Shown here one piece after another: positions 23,401 to 35,400 of a stretch of 64,000 nt of DNA; the first letter of the stretch is position 1; each line of letters begins with the position of its first letter. The notes below the pieces were generated by a model. The model was not told the origin of the DNA, did no database searches, and saw only the letters and a list, made by a program, of their open reading frames with translations. The position numbers were made by a program, and so were the translations under genes. This stretch comes from Bolinopsis microptera. Its lineage: Eukaryota > Ctenophora > Tentaculata > Lobata > Bolinopsidae. The stretch spans positions 434,001 to 498,000 of the forward strand of contig NC_087073.1 in assembly GCF_026151205.1 (NCBI RefSeq), read 5' to 3'.

Positions 23401-26400
23401 GGATTAAGATGATTTAAAGTGTGTGTATTATATACGGATACCATGTTCTTAAGATCTGTTATCTTTATACCTCGTGTTTTACGGCGCTCCTGGTGGATTA
23501 AGATGATTTAAAGTGTGTGTATATACGGATACCATGTTCTTAAGATCTGTTATCTTTATACCTCGTGTTTTACGGCGCTCCTGGTGGATTAAGATGATTT
23601 AAAGTTTGTATATATGCGTATATCTGTGTGTAACTATGGTAACTAGTAGTGTAACTATGGTAACTAGTAGTATATCTGCGGCAAGTTTTCTCTTAAGACA
23701 GTGTCAGTATTGGCAAATATAAAATACTGACATTAATACATCACATAACAGGGATTTTACTCGTTACTTGCCCCCCCCCCCCCCCCCACTACATTATTTG
23801 TCTGCTAAAATACAGGTGCCGAAATAAAGTGTTACCAGGAGAATAATTACAAACTTTAAAACTTCCCAAAGTTTACAAGGTACCCAAGGTAGGTACAGTT
23901 TACAAGGTACCCAAGGTACTATACTTGGTAAACAGGTATGTTTTACAAGGTACCCAAGGTACTATACTTGGTAAACAGGTATGTTTTACAAGGTACCCAA
24001 GGTACTATACTTGGTAAACAGGTATGTTTTACAAGGTACCCAAGGTACTATACTTGGTAAACAGGTATGTTTTACAAGGTACCCAAGGTACTATACTTGG
24101 TAAACAGGTATGTTTTACAAGGTACCCAAGGTACTATACTTGGTAAACAGGTATGTTTTACAAACCTTCATTTTCTTCTTCTTCGCCTGCTCCAGTACGA
24201 CCGCTTCAATCGCTGTGCGGTACTCCAGAGCAAACTCGCTTATAATCCTACAAAACTCATCTGGTACCATGAACCTGTCAACGTACACAACAGTCAGTCG
24301 CTAGATAAGCTAGATAAGCTAGATAAGCTAGATAAGCTAGATAAGCTAGATAAGCTAGATAAGCTAGATAAGCTAGATAAGGTAGATAAGCTAGATAAGC
24401 TAGATAAGCTAGATAAGCTAGATAAGCTAGATAAGCTAGATAAGCTAGATAAGCTAGATAAGTTAGATAAGCTAGATAAGCTAGATAAGCTAGATAAGCT
24501 AGATAAGCTAGATAAGCTAGATAAGCTAGATAAGCTAGATAAGCTAGATAAGCTAGATAAGCTAGATAAGCTAGATAAGATAGATAAGCTAGATAAGCTA
24601 GATAAGCTAGATAAGCTAGATAAGCTAGATAAGCTAGATAAGCTAGATAAGCTAGATAAGCTAGATAAGCTAGATAAGCTAGATAAGCTAGATAAGGTAG
24701 ATAAGCTAGATAAGCTAGATAAGCTAGATAAGCTAGATAAGCTAGATAAGCTAGATAAGCTAGATAAGTTAGATAAGCTAGATAAGCTAGATAAGCTAGA
24801 TAAGCTAGATAAGCTAGATAAGCTAGATAAGCTAGATAAGCTAGATAAGCTAGATAAGCTAGATAAGCTAGATAAGCTAGATAAGCTAGATAAGCTAGAT
24901 AAGCTAGATAAGTTAGATAAGATAGATAAGCTAGATAAGCTAGATAAGCTAGATAAGCTAGATAAGCTAGATAAGCTAGATAAGCTAGATAAGCTAGATA
25001 AGCTAGATAAGCTAGATAAGTTAGATAAGCTAGATAAGCTAGATAAGCTAGATAAGCTAGATAAGCTAGATAAGCTAGATGAGCTAGATGAGCTAGATGA
25101 GCTAGATGAGCTAGATAAGCTAGATAAGCTAGATAAGTTAGATAAGCTAGATAAGGTAGATAAGCTAGATAAGGTAGATAAGCTAGATAAGCTAGATAAG
25201 CTAGATAAGCTAGATGAGCTAGATAAGCTAGATAAGCTAGATAAGCTAGATAAGCTAGATAAGCTAGATAAGTTAGATAAGCTAGATAAGCTAGATAAGC
25301 TAGATAAGCTAGATAAGCTAGATAAGCTAGATAAGCTAGATAAGCTAGATAAGCTAGATAAGCTAGATAAGCTAGATAAGCTAGATAAGCTAGATAAGCT
25401 ATCATGAATTCAAAAAGGTTCTTCCGATTCTGTCAAATCTAACATCTTCAGTCAGAAACAGAGAGCCGAGAGGTTTAGTTGGTTATTTGAACACTGAAAT
25501 AAGCAGTTGCACAGCGAATCTTTCACTAACGCCAAAGAAAAGGTGACATTTTAAAACTCACTTTTTTACAGGATCTATTCCAAAGTAGAGAAGTAAATTA
25601 TAATATCTGTTGGCAACCCTTTTATTCACTAGTTTCAAGATATTAATCCGCTCAGCAACCGATCGTAAAAAGGTCAACTGCTTCTGCATAATTTCGTTTG
25701 TAGAAGACGTGTGTTTGCTGGTGGAAAAATAAAGTTTTAAAATTTAATGCTAAAACGTATGCGGAGGGTAACCGTGGCGACGACACAAGATACAATTCGA
25801 AAACTATCATAACATGGAGAAAATGTGGACAACAAAACCACGACCATCATTTCTAGACTCTTCTTTAACAGCGCAACCTTCACAGGAAAAAAAGGAAATC
25901 TCGAAGTGTAAACCTTATGATGCGGAGATCTATGTGGTTACTATGTGGTTACTATGTGGTTACTATGTGGTTACTATGTGGTTACTATGTGGTTACTATG
26001 TGGTTACTACTGGTAAGTGTAAAGTAAACCTTATGATCCGGAGATCTATGTGGTTACTATGTGGTTACTATGTGGTTACTATGTGGTTACTATGTGGTTA
26101 CTATGTGGTTACTATGTGGTTACTATGTGGTTACTATGTGGTTACTATGGTTACTACTGGTAAGTGTAAAGTAAACCTTATGATCCGGAGATCTATGTGG
26201 TTACTATGTGGTTACTATGTGGTTACTATGTGGTTACTATGGTTACTATGTGGTTACTACTGGTAAGTGTAAAGTAAAAACCTTATGATGCGGAGATCTT
26301 CCCAGCTACGATCACAAAGTTGATCCATCTTCTCTAAAGTGGCGCCCACTTCGTCAAACGAGATCCGACATATTCTGTGTGTGTGTCCTATCTCCTGAAC

Positions 26401-29400
26401 AGTAAATATTGTTAATACAAAGTACAGATTAACAATTCTAACAGATCGAATTTTTTGTGGTTTTTAAGGCAAACAAAAATTTAAACAAAATTCCAACAAA
26501 TCAATCCCTTGTTCAGTTGTGGTTATATTTTATAATTTTTTTAAGGAATCATTTCTCCGATAAGTGGTGGACACTGGTAACCGATAATTTTCCACAAGGG
26601 TTGCCAGAGTATTATGAGGACAAACTGCGAGCCACCTCAGACTCAACAGCCCCCCCCCCCAGGTATTATTATATTTAGCCCCCCCCCCAATGTATTATTA
26701 TATTTAGCCCCCCCCCCCCCAAGTATTATTATATTTAGCCCCCCCCCCCCAAGTATTATTATATTTAGCCCCCCCCCAATGTATTATTATATTTAGCCCC
26801 CCCCCCAAGTATTATTATATTTAGCCCCCCCCCCCCAATGTATTATTATATTTAGCCCCCCCCCCAATGTATTATTATATTTGGCCCCCCCCCCAATGTA
26901 TTATTATATTTAGCCCCCCCCCCCCAAGTATTATTATATTTAGCCCCCCCCCCCAGGTATTATTATATTTAGCCCTCCCCCCCAGGTATTATTATATTTA
27001 GCCCTCCCCCCCCCCAGGTATTATTATATTTAGCCCCCCCCCCCAATGTATTATTATATTTAGCCCCCCCCCCCCAATGTATTATTATATTTAGCCCCCC
27101 CCCCCCCCAAGTATTATTATATTTAGCCCCCCCCCCCCCCCAATGTATTATTATATTTAGCCCCCCCCCCCAAGTATTATTATATTTAGCCCCCCCCCCC
27201 CAATGTATTATTATATTTAGCCCCCCCCCAAGTATTATTATATTTAGCCCCCCCCCCAAGTATTATTATATTTAGCCCCCCCCCCCAATGTATTATTATA
27301 TTTAGCCCCCCCCCCCCCAATGTATTATTATATTTAGCCCCCCCCCCCCAAGTATTATTATATTTAGCCCCCCCCCCAATGTATTATTATATTTAGCCCC
27401 CCCCCAAGTATTATTATATTTAGCCCCCCCCCCCAATGTATTATTATATTTAGCCCCCCCCCCAAGTATTATTATATTTAGCCCCCCCCCCCAAGTATTA
27501 TTATATTTGGCCCCCCCCCCAATGTATTATTATATTTAGCCCCCCCCCCCCAAGTATTATTATATTTAAACCCCCCCCCCAGGTATTATTATATTTAGCC
27601 CTCCCCCCAGGTATTATTATATTTAGCCCTCCCCCCCCAGGTATTATTATATTTAGCCCCCCCCCCCAATGTATTATTATATTTAGCCCCCCCCCCCAAT
27701 GTATTATTATATTTAGCCCCCCCCCCCCCCAAGTATTATTATATTTAGCCCCCCCCCCCCCCCCCAATGTATTATTATATTTAGCCCCCCCCCCCCAAGT
27801 ATTATTATATTTAGCCCCCCCCCCCCAATGTATTATTATATTTAGCCCCCCCCCAAGTATTATTATATTTAGCCCCCCCCCCAAGTATTATTATATTTAG
27901 CCCCCCCCCCCAAGTATTATTATATTTGGCCCCCCCCCAATGTATTATTATATTTAGCCCCCCCCCCCCCCCCCAAGTATTATTATATTTAAACCCCCCC
28001 CCCAGGTATTATTATATTTAGCCCTCCCCCCAGGTATTATTATATTTAGCCCTCCCCCCCCATGTATTATTATATTTAGCCCCCCCCCCCAGGTATTATT
28101 ATATTTAGCCCCCCCAGGTATTATTATATTTAGCCCCCCCCCAGGTATCATTATATTTACCACCCCCCCCAGGTATTATTATATTTAGCCCCCCCCCCCC
28201 AGGTATTATTATATTTAGCCCCCCCAGGTATTATTATATTTAGCCCCCCCCCAGGTATCATTATATTTACCCCCCCCCCAGGTATTACTATATTTAGCCC
28301 CCCCCCCCCAATGTATTATTATATTTACCCCCCCCCCCCCCCCCCAATGTATTATTATATTTAGCCCCCCCCCCCCCAAAAGGTATTATTATATTTAGCC
28401 CCCCCCCCCCCCAATGTATTATTATATTTACCCCCCCCCCCCCCCCAGGTATTATTATATTTAGCCCCCCCCCCCCAGGTATTATTATATTTAGCCCCCC
28501 CAGGTATTATTATATTTAGCCCCCCCCCAGGTATCATTATATTTACCCCCCCCCCAGGTATTACTATATTTAGCCCCCCCCCCCAGGTATTATTATATTT
28601 AGCCCCCCCCCCCCAATGTATTATTATATTTACCCCCCCCCCCCCCAGGTATTATTATATTTAGCCCCCCCCCCCCCAGGTATTATTATATTTAGCCCCC
28701 CCAGGTATTATTATATTTAGCCCCCCCCCAGGTATCATTATATTTACCCCCCCCCCAGGTATTACTATATTTAGCCCCCCCCCCCCCAGGTATTATTATA
28801 TTTAGCCCCCCCCCCCCAATGTATTCTTATATTTACCCCCCCCCCCAATGTATTATTATATTTAGCCCCCCCCCCCCAATGTATTATTATATTTAGCCCC
28901 CCCCCCCCCCGGTATTATTATATTTAGCCCCCCCCCCCCCCCCCCAATGTATTATTATATTTATTTTACCCGGTGCAGGTCCCCTTGAGTTGGGTGGTTC
29001 TGGTGCATCATGCAGGCTACGTGGTGTACCATGGTTTGCTTTTTAACTGTGTCCTTGATGTCCGCCACTTTGCTCAGAAACGTCAGCTCGAAACCGTCAC
29101 TCGTTTCCTGCGGAGGAATGTGGTTACTATGTGGTTACTATGTGGTTACTACTGGTTACTACTGGTTACTAATGGTTACTACTATTTACAACTCGAAACT
29201 GTCACACGTTTCCTGCGCAGGAATAAGTTTATCTTCTGTTTGCACGTGTGGACGCACACTTTTTGTTACATGATACCTATGATTATTATTTTTGTTTACC
29301 ACCATATTCGCTACTAAATCACTAATGAGCTATGGAAAATAAGAGCGTGTACCTGGCGGAGGAAGTTGCCAATCTCCAGAAGGTAACTAATGATGAGATG

Positions 29401-32400
29401 CAGTGTTTTACAAGATTTCAGTTCCGAGCAGCACTCCTTCAGATCCATCAGATAGTCCGCTACCTGACAGTTCATATCATAGTTAACTAATTACAACACT
29501 AATAAACTAATTACAAACACTACAACACTACAAATACATTACATTTATTGAGCGGGCAAATCCTGTCCAAACCCAGGATGCACAACATGCAGAATTTGTT
29601 TTAACTTTGTATGAAAAGCATCAATGCAATTACCTGAGAGTACATATCATACAATTAATACACTAACTTGGACCACTTGATCTGCATGGTTAAAACTTTG
29701 CAGAGAGCAATTTTGGGAAGCTGAACATTACGTCAATGCTCCTTCATAAATCAATTTACCGATAAGATTCTAGCGTACCTCGTCTTCCAAAGCGTCGAAG
29801 TCGATCATGAAAGCCCAGATGTTCAGCCTATTCCTGATATTGGGGATTACTGAAAGTGTGTACACGAACTCTTCTTCTTTGGCAAGCGGAATGTCGGGAT
29901 TAGCTAACTTGGCTTCGGTTATCTGGTTCTTCTCCTCTTCAGATGGCACCAACTTAACCAGCGACTGAAGAGGTGGGTATTTGACATTGGTATCATTTGC
30001 AAAATATAATCAATCACAGCCTCACAACACGCACTGAATGAACTGAAGAAAACCATGGTTACTACTGGTTACTACTGGTTACTACTGGTTATTACTGGTT
30101 ACTAATGGTTACTACTGGTTACTACTGGTTACTACTGGTTATTACTGGTTACTACTGGTTACTACTGGTTACTACTGGTTATTACTGGTTACTAATGGTT
30201 ACTACTGGTTACTACTGGTTACTACTGGTTATTACTGGTTACTAATGGTTACTACTGGTTACTACTGGTTACTACTGGTTATTACTGGTTACTAATGGTT
30301 ACTACCCTTACTACTGGTTACTACTGGTTACTACTGGTTACTACTGGTTACATGGGTGCTCACACTGATGCCCTCTCGAGTGATGTGGGAAGTGTCCATG
30401 TTGAGGATAGCTTGTTTGATGTGGCGCGCAGCTGGCAGATGAGGCAGCTGGAGTCCTACTGTACGGGACCTGCTGCCTTCCAGAACTCTGATGAACTTTG
30501 CCGCCGTAGATTTTTCAGTGTCCAGGGACTTACTCGTTTCTATCTTCTTTTTGGCGAAAAGAACGGCGAGTTGGTCGTAGTCGACCTTAACCTCCGGGCG
30601 CTCTCTCCATATAGATTTAGACCTGAATATAAACAGGTTCAGAACTTGAAATCTACCATAAAAATCAAATGAAGAAATGAAAACGTTATAACCTCAATAA
30701 ATTGCACAATGACAAGGTACTCATCAAACTCACTCTATTTTCGAGGCGGCGTAACCCGGAATGGTAGGCGGCAGTCCAGTCGTTTTATTTAGATTTACCT
30801 TAGACCAGAAAACTTTTACTAAATCTTTTTTGTTTGCTACTTTTCGCTTGGCTGATACACCGTCTGATTTAGAACCTGGGGCTGGCGGGGCGCCAGGAGC
30901 TCGAGGGGCACCAGGAGGTCGAGGGGCTGGTGGGGCACCAGGTGGTCGAGGTGCTGGTGGGGCACCAGGAGCTCGAGGGGCTGGTGGGGCACCAGGTGGT
31001 CGAGGGGCAGGAGGTGGAGGCGGAGCTCCCGGCGGGCGTGGGGCAGGAGGAGGGGGAGGAGCGCCTGGAAGTCTGGGTGCAGGAGGGGCACCGGGAGGTG
31101 GTGGAGGGGCAGGAGGTGCTCCAGGTGGTCTTGGAGCTGGGGGCACACCAGGTGGTCTTGGAGCTGGAGGAGCACCAGGTGCAGGTGGTGCACCAGGTGG
31201 AGGTGGTGCACCAGGGGCAGGTGCTACAGGCTGAACCGGTCTGGTTTCGATAACAGTTTTGACATTAATATCGTCTTTATCCGATAAGTCTGCAAAGTTA
31301 TGTCGTTTGATAGCAAACGAGCTGTTCGAAATATTGAAAGTGGTAGGTCGACTGAGACTGGCTGGGTCAAAGGAAGGGATCACTTCCTCATCCTCTTCTT
31401 CTAATATGCACTTCTCGTTTACCACTTCCGGCTTCTGTGAAGGGTATATATAACTAACAAGCAGAGAAATTGTTAACCTTTAAGTTAACTTTGGTTTAAT
31501 TCATTACCGAAAACGAGCAATTGACCTTAACCAGGCAGAATGCTCCAGCAGAATATATAAAATGGCTAAAAATTTAAATTTAATGAAAACCTCGTCAATT
31601 ATTCTGCCAGTATCAATAGGTTCAGATTTTCTCATGTTTTTGATAACATCAATCTTGTTTTTAAGTCTGGACCAACTATTATTGTTTGAATTTTTGAGAA
31701 TCTCGCTGTCTTTCTCCGGAAGGTCGCCCTTGTGCTGTTTCTGAGTTGCTCGGACCACCTCCTCAAACTGACGACCAACTGAGGTGGGGGTGAGTTTAAG
31801 GGGGGGGGGGGGGGGGGTGAGTTTAAAGGGGGGGGGGTGAGTTTAAGAGGGGGGGAGGGTGAGTTTAAGAGGGGGGGTGAGTTTAAGAGGGGGGGAGGGT
31901 GAGTTTAAGGGGAGGGGGTGAGGGTGAGTTTCAGGGGGGGGGGAGGGTGAGTTTAAGGGGGGGGGGGGGGGGGTGAGTTTAAGGGGGGTGAGGGTGAGTT
32001 TAAGGGGGGGGGTGATGGTGAGTTTAAGGGGGGGAGGTGAGGGTGAGTTTAAGGGGGGAGGTGAGGGTGAGTTTAAGGGGGGAGGGTGAGTTTAAGGGGG
32101 GAGGTGAGGGTGAGTTTAAGGGGGGGGGGTGATGGTGAGTTTAAGGGGGGGAGGTGAGGGTGAGTTTAAGGGGGGAGGTGAGGGTGAGTTTAAGGGGGGA
32201 GGGTGAGTTTAAGGGGGGAGGTGAGGGTGAGTTTAAGGGGGGGGGGGGAGGGTGAGTTTAAGGGGGGGGGGGGGGATTACTACAATAATCATACAATAAT
32301 CATAGTACAATATGGGACCTATAAGAAACACTAAATTCCTCCTATGTTTACTGTTAAGTCTGTCAGCTGTTTGTCAGTCAACTGGAGCTAAAAAGAGAGA

Positions 32401-35400
32401 ACGCGTCACGTGATGATACCAACGCATTCCAGTCCTCATTAACACCTATTCCTGTTGATCTATTGAATGGTCGAAGAGTTGGCAGACAACTGAACCCAAT
32501 TGAACCTAGTTCCCACGCAGTTAACAGGCACCCAATCAGCTTAATTGGGTGACCTATCAGCTTAAATCCCAAAACGACAACTGAACCCAGGTCATATCAC
32601 AACTGCACCCAAATTGAAAATACGACAACTGAACCCAACGATCGGATTTTCAGTGATATGACTGTGGTCATTATCACTATAGGATAGATCATGACCACTG
32701 TAATTTAGAGCATTGGAGCCCTGTGCTTAGCCCGGTAAAATATTAATACATACATGCTACATGAAGATTGAAGAGGTCTCCTCCTAGTCGTTGGAGTGGC
32801 CTGCATCACACACATCTCTTCTACGGTGTTCCACTAGTTTTAGCTAACTGTTTTACTGCGTCAGCGGTGCCAAACCTCATTCCCACGACCCTGACAACTT
32901 AGTAGCTGAGAAAGCAGAGTTCAGAGCAGAATTGAAGCGGAAAGCTGCCGACCAACACCTCCCAGCAACACAAAACCTCCTCACCGAAGCCTTATCTACA
33001 TGCCCATCCGAAATCAACGTGGTACTACCTAAACTAGAATCCCTCGCCAGAAATTGTCCAACGATCACGAGCAGATAAGTCCGGATCTGCCAACCACTCC
33101 GAAGCACCAACCTCAACAGACCGAAATTATAGCACTAGAAACCAGGCAGCAGCTAAACTAGAACGGTATTTGGAAACCTGTTAAACTGTTAGTGATTTCT
33201 AGTGACGATTGGGTTCAGTTGTCGTTTCAAAGTTAATTAGGTAGTCTGATTGGGTCGAAGTCCTCGTTTAAAGTTAAACATCAGTAGTATCTGTCAGTAG
33301 TGGTACAAACAAGTCACCTCTCTCTGTGTCACAGTGTCACAGTGTCACAGTGTCACAGTGTCACAGTGTCACAGTGTCACAGTGGTCCTTGGTTTTAAAC
33401 CTACTTCTATCATCTCTATGCTTCTTGTCATCATCAGACTTGATGTTGAGGATTGTTCTTCGCCTCCGCAAACGTTTCTCTGCCTTTTCCCGCCTCTCTT
33501 GTATCATAGCGATCCGAGCAGCGTCCGTCTTTTGAGGTGGTGGTGGGGGAACTACAAGATGATATGAGTTTAGAGGTGGTGGTGGGGGAACTACAAGATG
33601 ATATGAGTTTAGAGGTGGTGGTGGGGGAACTACAAGATGATATGAGTTTTAGAGGTGGTGGTGGGGGAACTACAAGATGATATGAGTTTAGAGGTGGTGG
33701 TGGGGGAACTACAAGATGATATGAGTTTAGAGGTGGTGGTGGTGGAACTACAAGATGATATGAGTTTAGAGGCGGTGGTGGTGGAACTACAAGATGATAT
33801 GAGTTTAGAGGCGGTGGTGGGGGAACTACAAGATGATATGAGTTTAGAGGCGGTGGTGGGGGAACTACAAGATGATATGAGTTTAGAGGTGGTGGTGGGG
33901 GAACTACAAGATGATATGAGTTTAGAGGTGGTGGTGGTGGGGGAACTACAAGATGATATGAGTTTAGAGGTGGTGGTGGGGGAACTACAAGATGATATGA
34001 AATTAGAGGTGGTGGTGGGGGAACTACAAGATGATATGAGTTTAGAGGCGGTGGTGGGGGAACTACAAGATGATATGAGTTTAGAGGTGGTGGTGGGGGA
34101 ACTACAAGATGATATGAGTTTAGAGGTGGTGGTGGGGGAACTACAAGATGATATGAGTTTAGAGGTGGTGGTGGTGGAACTACAAGATGATATGAGTTTA
34201 GAGGTGGTGGTGGGGGAACTACAAGATGATATGAGTTTAGAGGTGGTGGTGGGGGAACTACAAGATGATATGAGTTTAGAGGTGGTGGTGGGGGAACTAC
34301 AAGATGATATGAGTTTAGAGGTGGTGGTGGTGGAACTACAAGATGATATGAGTTTAGAGGTGGTGGTGGTGGAACTACAAGATGATATGAGTTTAGAGGT
34401 GGTGGTGGGGGAACTACAAGATGATATGAGTTTAGAGGTGGTGGTGGTGGAACTACAAGATGATATGAGTTTAGAGGCGGTGGTGGGGGAACTACAAGAT
34501 GATATGAGTTTAGAGGCGGTGGTGGGGGAACTCCAAGATGATATGAGTTTAGAGGCTGGTGGTGGTGGAACTACAAGATGATATGAGTTTAGAGGTGGTG
34601 GTGTGGAACTACAAGATGATATGAGTTTAGAGGAGGTGGTGGTGGAACTACAAGATGATATGAGTTTAGAGGTGGTGGTGGTGGAACTACAAGATGATAT
34701 GAGTTTAGAGGTGGTGGTGGTGGAACTACAAGATGATATGAGTTTAGAGGTGGTGGTGGTGGAACTACAAGATGATATGAGTTTAGAGGTGGGGTGGTGG
34801 TGGAACTACAAGATGATATGAGTTTTTTTGAGGGGGTGGTGGTGGAACTACCAAAATTTTTATGAAATTTAGAGGTGGGGGGTGTAACCCAAAACAAAAG
34901 GGTATTTAATTTAGAGGGGTGGGGGGTGGAACTAAAAAAATTATATGATTTTAGATGGGGTGGTGGTGGAACTACAAAGATGATATGAAATTTTAAAAAG
35001 GGTTGGGGGTTTTGGGTAACCCAAAAAATGATATGATTTTAGAGGGGGTGGGAGGGGGAAAAATTTCAAAATGAAAAGGAATTTAAAAAGGTGGTGGTGG
35101 GGGAAAATAAAAAATATGAAAATGATTTTTGAGGTGGTGGGGGGGGAAAAAATGAATGATTTTTGAAGGGGGTGGTGGGGGAACAAAAAGATGAATATTT
35201 TTTAAAGGGGGGTGGTGGTGGAACTACAAGAAAATAGAGTTTTTGAGGGGTGGTGGAACTTAAAAAATTATATGGTTTTGAAATTGGGGGTGGGGGAACT
35301 AACAAGATGAAAAAAGGGTTTTGAGGGGGTGGGGTTGGGAAATAAAAATAAGGTTTATGGGGTGGGGTTTTGGAATAAAGATTATAAAAAAGGCGGGGGG

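Noticed and set aside
24067-25407. 446-codon frame rich in LDK repeats, and its 375-codon antisense frame
   Set aside because: A nine-base unit leaves frames open on both strands. The array lies in an FHOD intron between phase-matched exons.
33655-34581. 308-codon VVVGELQDDMSLE repeat protein
   Set aside because: 39-bp intronic array on the strand opposite FHOD; the frame ends where the array quality drops.
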